Positions 37,475 through 46,360 of a DNA stretch of 58,350 bases are shown one piece after another. The notes below the pieces were generated by a model. The model did not search any database, had not been told where the DNA came from, and was given only the letters and a program-made list of their open reading frames with translations. The first letter of the stretch is position 1; each line of letters starts with the position of its first letter. A program made the translations under genes and the position numbers. This DNA comes from Streptomyces bikiniensis (GTDB lineage: Bacteria > Actinomycetota > Actinomycetes > Streptomycetales > Streptomycetaceae), in NCBI GenBank assembly GCA_000716465.1, contig JNWL01000050.1, positions 1 through 58,350 of the forward strand. The letters run 5' to 3'.

Positions 37475-39168
37475 GCCAGCACCGCCGAGCGGTACGTCGC
37501 GTGGGAGGCGACGAGTTCCGGGTGGCTGCCCTCGGCGGTCACCCTCCCCCCGTCGAGCACCACCACGACGTCGGTCCCGGCGAGCAGGGCCGGGCTGGTG
37601 GTGACCAGGACCGTGGTGCGGCCCCGGCGCAGCTCCCGCAGCCGGACGGCGATGCGGGCCTCGGTGACCGTGTCGACGGCCGTGGTCGGGTCGTGGACGA
37701 CCAGGACCGGCGGGTCGGCGGCCAGGGCCCGGGCGAGCGCGACCCGCTGGCGCTGGCCGCCGGAGAGCGAACGGCCCCGCTCGGCCAGGACGGTGTCCAC
37801 GCCGTCGGGCAGGGCCTCGGCGACGTCGTCGGCCGCCGCGGCGGCGAGCGCCGGGCCGACGTCCGGCGCGTCGCCGTCCGCCCCGGCCCGTACGTTGGCG
37901 AGGAGGCTGTCCTCGAACAGGTCGGCGTCGTGGTGGGCGACCAGGACCGCCCGGCGGGCCTCGCCGGGGTCGAGGTCGGCCAGCGGGACGCCGTCGAGCT
38001 CCACGGTCCCGGCGTCGGGCTCCCGTTCGCGGCCCAGGCAGAGCAGCAGGTCGTTCGCGGCGGCCGGGTCCCGGGCGACCACGCCGACGACGCTGCCGGG
38101 CGCGACGTCGAGGTCGAGGCCGCGCAGCGCGCCGTGGGTCAGGCCCCGCAGCCGCAGCCGCCCGGCGACGGGGGAGGGGAGCGGGATCGTCCCGGCGGCG
38201 ACGGCCGGGGGAGAGGCGAGCACTTCTGCGATCCGGTCGGCCGAGGCGCGGGCCTGCGCGAACTCGCCGTTGACGTAGGTGAGGAGCTGGAAGGGACCCA
38301 GGAGGTACTGGGCGAGGCCGACGGCCGCCACCAGCTCGCCCACGCTGATCGTGCCGCGCATCGCCAGATGGGCGCCGAACAGGCCGATCACCGCGATGAA
38401 GACGCCCGTCAGGGCGAGGATGGCCCCGTCGTGCCAGGCCCGGCTGTTCGCCGCCCGCAGCGCCGAGGCCAGCGAGCTCCGGCTCGTCTCCCGGTACCGG
38501 GCCACCGCCGCGCCCTCGGCGCCGATGCCCTTCAGGACGCGCAGCCCCGCCACCAGGTCGGCGGCGACCCCCGACGCGTGGGCGGCGTGCTCCTGCTCGG
38601 CCTCGCTGCGCCGCTCCAGCGGCCGGCTGATGAGATGGCCGATCCACAGCAGGGGCGGCACGCCGAGGAGGACGAGCAGCCCGAGCGGGACGGAGGTGCG
38701 GAGCAGGGCCACCGCGCTGACGGCGAGTCCGGCGAGCGCGGACAGCGCGTACGGCAGGGCGGAGGCGACCGAGCCGACCCGGCGGGCGTCGCCGGTCGCG
38801 ACGGCGGTCAGCGCGCCCGGGAGCCGGCCGGTGTCGGCGCCGCCCCTCGGGTCGAGGACCCGGGCGGCGAGGTCCTGCCGGATCCGGTGCGCGGCGCTCT
38901 CGCCCGCCCCCTCGGCGAACCGGGCGGAGATCCGGTAGCAGGTGGAGAGCACCAGGAAGAGCGCGGCGAGGACGAGCAGCCAGCGCAGCAGCGCTCCGGC
39001 GGACCCGGTCCCCACCGCCTCGTCGATGGTCAGGCCGATGACGACCGGCACGAGGGCCTCGCACGCCTGGTGGGCCATGGCGAGGAGCGACGCCCCGCCG
39101 ACCCGGCGGCGCTGGTCGCCGAGCGCTCTCCGGAGGACGTGGCCCCCCGTTGGTCCTCCAGCGGGCAT
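37471..39168 (-). CDS. ABC exporter half-transporter, subunit A (degenerate P-loop)
   Basis: A 565-residue membrane-plus-ATPase protein. The start is the ATG of MPAGGPTGGH with GTGGAGG upstream; an extra 53 codons in the open frame cross the iron-box region and are rejected. Six membrane spans come first. In the ATPase domain the P-loop reads ARDPAAAND, without GKS/T. The signature is canonical (LSGGQRQRVALARAL), and the Walker B end reads VVHDPTT, so both acidic residues are altered. It can complete only one competent ATP site with the partner's P-loop. It is the first gene of the exporter pair, under iron box 39197. Confidence 0.88.
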   Translation of the reverse strand: MPAGGPTGGHVLRRALGDQRRRVGGASLLAMAHQACEALVPVVIGLTIDEAVGTGSAGALLRWLLVLAALFLVLSTCYRISARFAEGAGESAAHRIRQDLAARVLDPRGGADTGRLPGALTAVATGDARRVGSVASALPYALSALAGLAVSAVALLRTSVPLGLLVLLGVPPLLWIGHLISRPLERRSEAEQEHAAHASGVAADLVAGLRVLKGIGAEGAAVARYRETSRSSLASALRAANSRAWHDGAILALTGVFIAVIGLFGAHLAMRGTISVGELVAAVGLAQYLLGPFQLLTYVNGEFAQARASADRIAEVLASPPAVAAGTIPLPSPVAGRLRLRGLTHGALRGLDLDVAPGSVVGVVARDPAAANDLLLCLGREREPDAGTVELDGVPLADLDPGEARRAVLVAHHDADLFEDSLLANVRAGADGDAPDVGPALAAAAADDVAEALPDGVDTVLAERGRSLSGGQRQRVALARALAADPPVLVVHDPTTAVDTVTEARIAVRLRELRRGRTTVLVTTSPALLAGTDVVVVLDGGRVTAEGSHPELVASHATYRSAVLA

Positions 39169-39196
39169 GCGGAGCCTCCACGAAGAGAGAAGATGG

Positions 39197-39215
39197 TTAG
39201 GTAAGGCTACCTTGA
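39197..39215. promoter_or_regulatory. Iron box of the ABC exporter pair
   Basis: TTAGGTAAGGCTACCTTGA matches 15/19; the left half is close to perfect. It lies 28 bases before the leftward exporter ATG. Confidence 0.78.
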
Positions 39216-39312
39216 CGAGGAGTGCTGCCAAGAGGTCGAACAGGACACCGCGGGGCGCCGGGGACGCGTGCGCGACCGGCGGCCCGGAGGCCGCGTTGAC
39301 CCGCCGGGGCGA

Positions 39313-39331
39313 TGCGGTTAGGCTCACCTAA
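39313..39331. promoter_or_regulatory. Iron box of uptake operon 3
   Basis: TGCGGTTAGGCTCACCTAA matches 16/19. It lies 95 bases before the TTG start of the permease operon. Confidence 0.8.
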
Positions 39332-39426
39332 GTCGACCTGCTCGGCACGTCAAGTCGCGTGCGGCGCAACCGCCTTGGGCCCCACGGCCGGGCGGGGGCG
39401 CGAACCGCCGTCAGGGGGAGTGGCCG

Positions 39427-40503
39427 TTGTCCGTCGAAATCCAGACGGCGCCCGGAGGAAGGACCGACGGCCCCGGCGGGCCCGCCGCGCCCCCCGTGCG
39501 CCCGGCCACCGCCGCCCTGCGCGGCCTGGGACTCCTCGTGACGCTCGGAGCGCTGCTCCTCGTCTCCCTGCTCAGCGTCTGGGTGGGCACCCGGGGCATC
39601 CCCTTCGCCTCCACCTGGGAACTGCTGTGGCACCCCGACGGCTCCGAGGCCTCCGTCATCGTCCACGACTACCGCGTCCCCCGCACCCTCCTCGGCCTCC
39701 TCGTCGGAGCGGCGCTCGGCCTGTCGGGCGCGCTGATGCAGGCCCTGACGCGCAATCCGCTCGCCGACCCCGGACTGCTCGGGGTGAACCTGGGCGCCTC
39801 CGCCGGCGTCGTCGTGGCCATCGCCTTCCTGGGCGTGGCCTCGCCCCTCGGCTACGTCTGGTTCGCCCTCGCCGGAGCCGCCGCCGCCTCGGTCGGCGTC
39901 CACCTGCTCGGCTCCTCCGGCCGCACGCTCGCCACCCCCGACCGGCTCGTCGTCGCCGGAGCGGCCGTCACCGCCGTCCTGTACGCCTTCAACTGGGGCG
40001 TGCTGCTCTTCGACCCGGAGGCCTTCGACCAGTTCCGCTTCTGGACGGTCGGCTCCCTCGCGGGCCGCTACCACGACATCGTCCTCCTGGTCCTGCCGTT
40101 CGTCGCCACCGGCCTGGTCGTCGCGCTCCTCCTCGCCCCCTCCCTCAACGCCCTCGCCATGGGCGACCAGGTGGGGCGCGCCCTCGGCGTGAACGTCGGC
40201 CGCACCCGGCTCCTCGCCGCCCTCGCCGTGATGCTGCTGTGCGGGGCCGCCACCGCCGCCGCCGGACCGATCGGCTTCGTCGGCCTGGCCGTCCCGCACA
40301 TCGCCCGCTTCGTCGTCGGCCCCGACCAGCGCTGGGTCCTCACGTACTCGATGCTCCTCGCCCCCGTCCTGCTCATCGGCTCCGACGTCCTCGGCCGCGT
40401 CCTCGGCGCCCCCGGCGAGGTCCAGGTCGGCATCGTCACCGCCTTCATCGGCGCCCCCCTGTTCATCGCGCTCTGCCGCCGACGGAAGCTGGTGATGCTG
40501 TGA
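39427..40503 (+). CDS. FecCD-family siderophore permease (system 3, subunit A)
   Basis: A 358-residue permease starting at TTG with AGGGGGA 8 bases upstream; no ATG or GTG fits. Landmarks are YRVPRTLLGLLVGAALGLSG, LTRNPLADPGLLGVN and GPIGFVGLAVPHIARFVVG. It is close in length and pattern to the system 1 subunit A, which suggests a related origin. Its last bases overlap the GTG of the second permease (GTGA). Confidence 0.92.
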   Translation: MSVEIQTAPGGRTDGPGGPAAPPVRPATAALRGLGLLVTLGALLLVSLLSVWVGTRGIPFASTWELLWHPDGSEASVIVHDYRVPRTLLGLLVGAALGLSGALMQALTRNPLADPGLLGVNLGASAGVVVAIAFLGVASPLGYVWFALAGAAAASVGVHLLGSSGRTLATPDRLVVAGAAVTAVLYAFNWGVLLFDPEAFDQFRFWTVGSLAGRYHDIVLLVLPFVATGLVVALLLAPSLNALAMGDQVGRALGVNVGRTRLLAALAVMLLCGAATAAAGPIGFVGLAVPHIARFVVGPDQRWVLTYSMLLAPVLLIGSDVLGRVLGAPGEVQVGIVTAFIGAPLFIALCRRRKLVML

Positions 40504-41606
40504 GCGTTCCCGTACGAGAGGCGAAGGCCGCCGCGCCCGGACCGGCCGGGGCCCCCGCGCCCCGCGTCGTCGGCGGCCGGGTCGTCCGCGCCGGCCGCGG
40601 CGCCGTCTCCCTGCGCGTGCGGGGCCGCACCGTCGCCGTCACCGCCCTGCTGCTCGCCGCCCTGGTCCTCGTCGTCGGCACCACCCTCACCACCGGGGAC
40701 TTCCCGCTCACCGTCGGGGAGGTCCTCCGCGCCCTCACCGGCAACGACACCGGGGCCGCCGACTTCGTCGTCAACACCCTCCGGATGCCCCGCGTCCTGA
40801 CCGCGGTGTTCGTCGGAGCGGCCCTCGCCGTGAGCGGGGCGATCCTGCAGAGCCTCACCCGCAACTCCCTGGGCAGCCCCGACATCATCGGCTTCACCAA
40901 CGGCTCCGCCGTCGGCGCCCTCGTCGTCATCGTCCTCCTGCACGGCAGCATGACCCAGATCGCCCTCGGCGCCCTGGCCGGCGGTCTCGCCACCGCCCTC
41001 GCCGTCCACCTCCTCATGATCGGCCGCGGACTCCAGGGCTTCCGCCTCGTCGTCATCGGAGTCGGCGTCAGCGCCCTGCTCCTCGCCGTCAACTCGTACC
41101 TGATCACCCGGGCCACCTTCCAGGAGGCCCTGGAGGCCCAGTCCTGGCTGATCGGCAGCCTCGGCAACCGGACGTGGACGCACGCCAACGCGATCGGCCT
41201 CGCCCTCGCCGTCCTGCTGCCCCCGGCCCTCCTCCTCTCCCGCCGCCTCGCCCTGGTGGAGATGGGGGACCTCACCGCCACCGCGCTCGGTGTGAACGTC
41301 CACCGCACCCGGACGACGCTCCTCGTCATCGGCGTCGCCCTCGCCGCGTTCGCCACCGCCGTGACCGGCCCCATCTGGTTCGTCGCCCTGGCCGCCCCCC
41401 AGGTGGTCCGCCGGCTCACCGGATCGCCCGCGCCCGCGCTCCTCTCCTCCGCCCTCATGGGCGCCGTCCTGCTCGCCCTGAGCGACCTCGTCGTCCAGCG
41501 GGCCTTCGCGCCCGCGCTCCTCCCCGTCGGCACGGCGACCGGCGCCCTCGGCGGGATCTACCTCATCCGGCTGCTGATCACCGAGTCGCGAAAGAGCCGC
41601 GCATGA
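40500..41606 (+). CDS. FecCD-family siderophore permease (system 3, subunit B)
   Basis: A 368-residue partner permease from GTG 40500. A charged 40-residue N-tail precedes the first span. Landmarks are TLRMPRVLTAVFVGAALAVSG, LTRNSLGSPDIIGFTNG and GPIWFVALAAPQVVRRLTG; the last carries W in place of the usual G of GPIGF. Its stop overlaps the next ATG by 4 bases. Confidence 0.92.
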   Translation: MSVPVREAKAAAPGPAGAPAPRVVGGRVVRAGRGAVSLRVRGRTVAVTALLLAALVLVVGTTLTTGDFPLTVGEVLRALTGNDTGAADFVVNTLRMPRVLTAVFVGAALAVSGAILQSLTRNSLGSPDIIGFTNGSAVGALVVIVLLHGSMTQIALGALAGGLATALAVHLLMIGRGLQGFRLVVIGVGVSALLLAVNSYLITRATFQEALEAQSWLIGSLGNRTWTHANAIGLALAVLLPPALLLSRRLALVEMGDLTATALGVNVHRTRTTLLVIGVALAAFATAVTGPIWFVALAAPQVVRRLTGSPAPALLSSALMGAVLLALSDLVVQRAFAPALLPVGTATGALGGIYLIRLLITESRKSRA

Positions 41607-42460
41607 CCGCGAAGAACCCCTCCGGCCCCCGGCTGCGCGCCGAGGACCTCACCCTCTCCTACGACCGGCGGACGGTGGCCACCTCCCTCAGCGTCGACAT
41701 CCCCGACCGCTCCTTCACGGTCATCGTCGGGCCCAACGCCTGCGGCAAGTCCACCCTCCTCTCGGCGCTCGCCCGGATGCTCACCCCCAAGGCCGGACAG
41801 GTCTACCTCGACGGCGCCGCCATCTCCTCGTACCGCTCCCGCGAGGTCGCCCGCCGCCTCGGCCTGCTCCCGCAGTCCTCCAGCGCGCCCGGCGGCATCA
41901 CCGTCGGCGACCTCGTCGCCCGCGGCCGCTACCCGCACCAGCGGCTCCTGAAGCAGTGGTCCGCCGAGGACGAGGCGGCCGTCACCGAGGCCATGCGCCA
42001 GACCGGCGTCCTCGACCTCGCCGACCGGCCCGTCGACGACCTCAGCGGCGGCCAGCGCCAGCGCGTCTGGCTCTCCATGGTCCTGGCGCAGCAGACCTCC
42101 GTCCTGCTCCTCGACGAGCCCACCACCTTCCTCGACATCGCCCACCAGGTCGAGGTCCTCGACCTGTGCGCCGAACTCCACGCCCGCAAGGGCCACACCG
42201 TCGTGGCCGTCCTGCACGACCTCAACCAGGCCTGCCGCTACGCCACCCACCTCATCGTGATGCGCCCCGGCGGCGTCGTCGCCGCCCAGGGCGACCCGGC
42301 CGCCGTCATGACCGCCGAACTGGTCGAGGACGTCTTCGGACTGCCCTGCCGGATCATCGACGACCCCGAGACCGGCACCCCGCTCATGGTGCCCGCCGCA
42401 CCCCGGCGGTACGACGCGGAGGGCACCACCGGCGGCACGGTGCTCACCAGGACGCCCTGA
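41603..42460 (+). CDS. Siderophore ABC transporter ATPase (system 3)
   Basis: A 285-residue ATPase with Walker A GPNACGKST, Q-loop LGLLPQS, signature LSGGQRQR, Walker B LLLDEPTT and VLHDLNQA. It is very close to the system 1 ATPase. No binding protein follows; the lipoprotein gene at 19915 is the likely partner. The stop codon lies inside the first unit of a tandem repeat that runs to the next gene. Confidence 0.93.
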   Translation: MTAKNPSGPRLRAEDLTLSYDRRTVATSLSVDIPDRSFTVIVGPNACGKSTLLSALARMLTPKAGQVYLDGAAISSYRSREVARRLGLLPQSSSAPGGITVGDLVARGRYPHQRLLKQWSAEDEAAVTEAMRQTGVLDLADRPVDDLSGGQRQRVWLSMVLAQQTSVLLLDEPTTFLDIAHQVEVLDLCAELHARKGHTVVAVLHDLNQACRYATHLIVMRPGGVVAAQGDPAAVMTAELVEDVFGLPCRIIDDPETGTPLMVPAAPRRYDAEGTTGGTVLTRTP

Positions 42461-42601
42461 GGCAGGACCCCCGGGACGAGACCTCTGAGGCAGGACGCCC
42501 CCGGGACGAGCCCCCTGAGGCAGAACGCCCCGGGGCGAGACCCCTGAGGCAGAACGCCCCGGGGCGAGACCCCTGAGGCAGAACGCCCCGGGGCGAGACC
42601 C
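42457..42601. repeat. Five tandem ~29-base repeats with internal palindrome
   Basis: Units start CTGAGGCAG at 42457, 42485, 42515, 42544 and 42573. The last units are nearly identical and contain the palindrome CGCCCCGGGGCG; the first two have CCCCCGGG instead. The array fills the gap between the ATPase stop and the amidohydrolase ATG, and a partial sixth unit supplies its leader. Each unit could form a small hairpin, so the array may be a multi-stem terminator or attenuator. Confidence 0.88.
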
Positions 42602-42606
42602 CTGCC

Positions 42607-44190
42607 ATGATGCTGTGCACCCGACTCACCAACGCGCGCTTCCTCACCATGGACCCCGACCACCCGATCGCCCACGACCTGGGCATCTGGCACGGCCGGA
42701 TCGCCGGTCTCGACGAGGCCGTGAGCGGCCTGCCCGCGCGCGAGGTCGTCGACCTCCAGGGCGCCACCGTGCTCCCCGGCTTCATCGACAGCCACGTGCA
42801 CCTGGCGTGGACGGGCCTGAAGGCGGCTTCCCCGAGCCTCGCCGGAGTCGAGCGGATCGAGGACGCCCTCGCCGTCGTCGCGGACGCGGTCGCCCGCAGG
42901 AACACGCCCGGCGCCTGGGTCCACGTCGGGGACTACGACCAGCGGGCCCTCGGCCGGCACCTGACCGCCGCCGACCTCGACCGGGTCGCCGCGGGCCACC
43001 GGATCTTCCTCATGCACACCTCCGGCCACGCCTGCGTCGTCAACGGCGCCGTCCTCGACCTGCTCCCCGCCGACGTCCCCCACGACGACGGGCTCCTCGT
43101 GGAGAGCGCGATGGGCGCCGTGCGCCGGCTCCGCCTCCCGTACGCGCAGGAGGAGCTGGCCGACGCCGTCGAGCACGCCGGGCGCGTCTGCCTCGCCGAG
43201 GGCGTCACCGCCTGCGCCGAGGCGGGCATCGGCGGCGGACTGCTCGGCCACAGCCCCGCCGAGCTCGGCGCCTACCAACTCCTGCGGGACCGGGGGCGGC
43301 TGCCCCTGCGCGTCCAGCTCATGCCGGGCGCCGACACCCTCAAGCCGCTCGGCGCCCACGAGCGGGACGGCATCCCCCGCGGCCTCGACCTCGGCCTGCG
43401 CACGGGCTTCGGGGACGACTGGCTCTCCGTCGGGGCCCTCAAGATCTACACCGACGGCGGCATGATGGCCCGTACGGCCGCGCTCACCGAGCCGTACGAG
43501 GGCACGGACGGCACCGGGCAGCTCCAGGCCGACCCCGAGCACCTCGCCTCCCTCATCGTGGACGGACACCTCGCCGGCTGGCAGCTCGCCGTCCACGCCA
43601 TCGGGGACCGCGCCGCCGACCTCGCCCTGGACGCCCTGGAACGGGCCCAGGAGCTGCGGCCCCGCCCCGACGCCCGCCACCGGATCGAGCACGCCGGCCT
43701 GATCCGGCCCGACCAGCTCCCGCGCCTCGCCCGGCTCGGCCTCGGCGCCGTCGTCCAGCCCAACTTCCTGCGGTACTTCGGCGACGACTACGCCACGGTC
43801 ATGGGCCCGCGCCGGGCCCCCTGGATGTACCGGGGACGCGGCTTCCTCGACCACGGCGTCACGCTCGTCGGCAGCTCCGACCGGCCCGTCGCCGACGGAT
43901 CGCCGCTGCGGGCGATCCAGTTCATGGTCGAGCGGGCCTCCCTCTCCGGCCGCCCGATCGGCCCGGACGAGGCGATCACCGTCGACGAGGCCCTGCACGC
44001 CTACACGGTCGCCGGCGCCCACGCCTGCCGGTGGGACGACAGCGCGGGCAGCCTGACCCCGGGCAAGCGCGCGGACCTCGTCGTCCTCGGCGACGACCCG
44101 CACGCCGTCGACCCCTCCCGGATCGGGGACATCGAGGTCGTGGCGACCTTCGTGGACGGCCGGGAGGCGACGGAGGGGAAGAACCTGTGA
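42607..44190 (+). CDS. YtcJ-like metal-dependent amidohydrolase
   Basis: A 527-residue amidohydrolase-3 family enzyme. The metal-binding HxH is DSHVHL after VVDLQGATVLPGFI, followed by QLAVHAIGDRA and RIEHAGLI (metal His), and the C-terminal GKRADLVVLGDDP closes the composite beta domain. The family hydrolyses amides, N-acyl or N-formyl groups and ring C-N bonds. In this location a role in trimming or degrading a formylated siderophore is conceivable but unproven. Two adjacent ATGs can start it; the leader is made of tandem repeat sequence with only a weak GGGCGAGA ribosome site. Confidence 0.85.
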   Translation: MMLCTRLTNARFLTMDPDHPIAHDLGIWHGRIAGLDEAVSGLPAREVVDLQGATVLPGFIDSHVHLAWTGLKAASPSLAGVERIEDALAVVADAVARRNTPGAWVHVGDYDQRALGRHLTAADLDRVAAGHRIFLMHTSGHACVVNGAVLDLLPADVPHDDGLLVESAMGAVRRLRLPYAQEELADAVEHAGRVCLAEGVTACAEAGIGGGLLGHSPAELGAYQLLRDRGRLPLRVQLMPGADTLKPLGAHERDGIPRGLDLGLRTGFGDDWLSVGALKIYTDGGMMARTAALTEPYEGTDGTGQLQADPEHLASLIVDGHLAGWQLAVHAIGDRAADLALDALERAQELRPRPDARHRIEHAGLIRPDQLPRLARLGLGAVVQPNFLRYFGDDYATVMGPRRAPWMYRGRGFLDHGVTLVGSSDRPVADGSPLRAIQFMVERASLSGRPIGPDEAITVDEALHAYTVAGAHACRWDDSAGSLTPGKRADLVVLGDDPHAVDPSRIGDIEVVATFVDGREATEGKNL

Positions 44191-44204
44191 GCGCCCCCCG
44201 GCCC

Positions 44205-44225
44205 CCGGGCCGACACCCGGCCCGG
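44205..44225. terminator. Hairpin between convergent genes
   Basis: An 8-base stem CCGGGCCG / CGGCCCGG with a 5-base loop lies between the amidohydrolase and isomerase-like stops. Surrounding GC-rich bases could extend it. Confidence 0.5.
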
Positions 44226-44260
44226 CCGCGGGCCCGGGCGCCGGGTCCGCCGCCGCCCGG

Positions 44261-44992
44261 TCAGCTCCGCCAGGCGGGTACGGCCGGCAGCGGGCCGGGC
44301 GGGTCGAGGGTGAGGCCGTGTCCGGCCGCGCGGCCGGTCAGCCAGCCCAGGAGGGCCGACGCCGGTCCCGACACCCGTGGCCCGCGCCCGTCGCCGACCG
44401 GGCGCAGCACCCGGTCCTCGTCGGCGATCAGCACCATGCCGGGCACGTCGTCGCGCTCCCGCAGCCCGGCCGCCGTGGTCGCGAGTTCACGGGCGACGAA
44501 GAACGGGGGCCAGTCCGCGGGCCGGTGACCGCACCCCAGGTCGGTGTGGTGCACCTCCACCTCGCGCAGCATGCTGCCGACCGCGCCCCGCACGGGGCGC
44601 GTCCTCCCGCCCAGCCGGCGCACCGGCACCTCCCACGCCGCCTCCGGGTGCTCGGCGGCGGCCGTCAGGAACCCGCCCAGCGCACCGCGCAGGTCCGCCG
44701 CCGGCGCGGCGGCCGACCGCCCGGCTCCCTCGTCGATCTCCCGCTCCCGCTGCGCCTCGTCGTCGTACTGCGCGAGGTCCGCGCCCGTACGGGCGGCGGT
44801 CAGCAGCCGGGTGCGCGAGTCGGCGCTGCGGGCGACGTGCGTGAGCACGTGCGCACGGGTCCAGCCGGGCAGCAGCGAGGGGGCCCGCACGTCGTCGTCC
44901 GTCAGGGCCGCCGCCGAGCCGTGCAACCGCTCCACGGACGTGCGCAGCAAGGGCAGCAGGGCGGCGGGCGCCGCACTCCCGTCGTACGTCAT
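44261..44992 (-). CDS. Maleylpyruvate isomerase-like / DinB-fold protein
   Basis: A 243-residue mycothiol-dependent maleylpyruvate isomerase family protein. The N-terminal four-helix DinB-like part has LLPGWTRAHVLTHVARSADS, whose His (with EVEVHHTDLG further on) makes the metal site typical of the family. A small C-terminal domain (MVLIADEDRVLRPVGDG, then SGPASALLGWLTGRAAG) is also standard. The start is MTYDGSAAP at 44992; 12 extra upstream codons are ignored. The enzyme may use mycothiol in a glutathione-like isomerisation or transfer. It is divergently arranged with nothing obviously siderophore-related. Confidence 0.82.
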   Translation of the reverse strand: MTYDGSAAPAALLPLLRTSVERLHGSAAALTDDDVRAPSLLPGWTRAHVLTHVARSADSRTRLLTAARTGADLAQYDDEAQREREIDEGAGRSAAAPAADLRGALGGFLTAAAEHPEAAWEVPVRRLGGRTRPVRGAVGSMLREVEVHHTDLGCGHRPADWPPFFVARELATTAAGLRERDDVPGMVLIADEDRVLRPVGDGRGPRVSGPASALLGWLTGRAAGHGLTLDPPGPLPAVPAWRS

Positions 44993-45125
44993 GGTCTGTC
45001 TCCGTCCGGTGTCCGCGCGTCCCCGCACCGGTTCCCCGGAAACCGGCCCGCACCCCGCCGTCCGGGCCCGATCCGGAAGGGACTCCCCGAGGGGGCGCCC
45101 GGTGGAAACGCCGGTGCGGCACGAC

Positions 45126-45170
45126 GGAGGGCGGGCCCGGAGCGCCCGTACGGCTCCGGGCCCGCCCTCC
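45126..45170. terminator. Terminator of the arg operon
   Basis: A perfect 18-base stem (GGAGGGCGGGCCCGGAGC and its complement) with a 9-base loop starts 9 bases after the argD stop. It isolates argCJBD from the isomerase-like gene and confirms that no argR follows. Confidence 0.88.
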
Positions 45171-45178
45171 GGCCGCGC

Positions 45179-46360
45179 TCAGGCGTCCAGCGCCTTCGCC
45201 AACGCCGCCACAAGCCCGTCGATCTGCTCGTCCGTCACCGTCAGGGCGGGAGCGAGCCGTACGGTGGCCGGGCCCGCCGCGTTGACCAGGAAGCCGGCGT
45301 CCTGGGCCGCCCGCCGGACCTGCGCGGCCCGCGGTTCGGTGAGGACGACGCCCAGGAGGAGGCCTGCGCCCCGCACCTCGGCGACGCCCGGATGCCCCAG
45401 CCCCTCGACGCCCCGGCGCAGCCGCTCGCCCGCCCGTACGGCACGGGCGAGCAGCCCCTCGGCCCCGACGGTCCGCAGGACGGCGAGCCCGGCCGCGCAC
45501 GCGATCGGGTTGCCGCCGAACGTGGAGCCGTGCTGACCGGGCCGCAGGAGCCCGGCCGCCGACCCGAAGGCCACCGTCACGCCGATCGGGAGCCCGCCGC
45601 CCAGGCCCTTCGCGAGGGCGACCACGTCGGGGTCCACGTCCTGGTCCGCCTGGTGCGCGAACCAGTGGCCGGTCCGGCCGATCCCGGTCTGCACCTCGTC
45701 CAGGACGAGCAGCGTGCCGGTCGCCCGGGTGATCTCCCGCGCGGCCCGCAGGTACCCCCCGGGCGCGGGCACGACCCCGCCCTCGCCCTGGACCGGTTCG
45801 AGGACGACCGCCGCCGTCTCCTCCGTGACGGCCGCGCGCAGCGCCTCGACGTCCCCGAACGGGACGTGCGTCACCCCGCCGGGCAGCGGCAGGAACGGCT
45901 CGCGCTTCGCCGGCTGGCCGGTGAGGGCGAGCGCTCCCATGGTGCGCCCGTGGAACCCGCCCTCGGCGGCGACCACGTGCGGACGGCCCGTCCGGCGGGC
46001 GATCTTGAAGGCCGCTTCCAGCGCCTCCGCGCCCGAGTTCGCGAAGAAGACCCTGCCCCGCCGGCCGAAGAGCCGGAGCAGCTCCTCGGCCAGGGCGACG
46101 GGCGGCTCGGCGACGAACAGGTTCGACACGTGACCGAGCCGTCCGGCCTGCTCCCGGACGGCCGCGACGACGGCCGGATGGGCGTGGCCCAGGGTGTTGA
46201 CCGCGATCCCGCCGGTGAAGTCGGTGTACGTACGGCCCGACTCGTCCTCGACGGTGCTGCCCTCGCCCCGGACCAGGGCCAGCGGGGGAGTGCCGTAGGT
46301 GTCCATCATGACCGCGCGCCAGCGGTCCGTGAGGGTCCTCGTGCTGTCGGCGGCGGTCAC
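45179..46360 (-). CDS. argD: Acetylornithine aminotransferase
   Basis: A 393-residue class-III PLP aminotransferase. [33 protein letters not shown] (Asp221 to the pyridine N) and [13 protein letters not shown] (Schiff-base Lys251) are all intact. It converts N-acetylglutamate semialdehyde to N-acetylornithine. The GTG start overlaps the argB stop (GTGA). It is the last gene of the operon. Here it probably supplies ornithine for the hydroxamate residues of the siderophore as well as, or instead of, arginine. Confidence 0.93.
   Translation of the reverse strand: MTAADSTRTLTDRWRAVMMDTYGTPPLALVRGEGSTVEDESGRTYTDFTGGIAVNTLGHAHPAVVAAVREQAGRLGHVSNLFVAEPPVALAEELLRLFGRRGRVFFANSGAEALEAAFKIARRTGRPHVVAAEGGFHGRTMGALALTGQPAKREPFLPLPGGVTHVPFGDVEALRAAVTEETAAVVLEPVQGEGGVVPAPGGYLRAAREITRATGTLLVLDEVQTGIGRTGHWFAHQADQDVDPDVVALAKGLGGGLPIGVTVAFGSAAGLLRPGQHGSTFGGNPIACAAGLAVLRTVGAEGLLARAVRAGERLRRGVEGLGHPGVAEVRGAGLLLGVVLTEPRAAQVRRAAQDAGFLVNAAGPATVRLAPALTVTDEQIDGLVAALAKALDA

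Noticed and set aside
40463..41533. Leftward 356-codon frame over the second permease of system 3
   Set aside because: Arg/Pro/Ala-rich shadow of a clear FecCD permease.
42457..42601. Possible CRISPR array
   Set aside because: The units are contiguous with no unique spacers and no cas genes are present; it is a simple tandem repeat.
45126..45170. Operator or ARG box downstream of argD
   Set aside because: The perfect 18-base stem directly after the stop codon is far better explained as a terminator.
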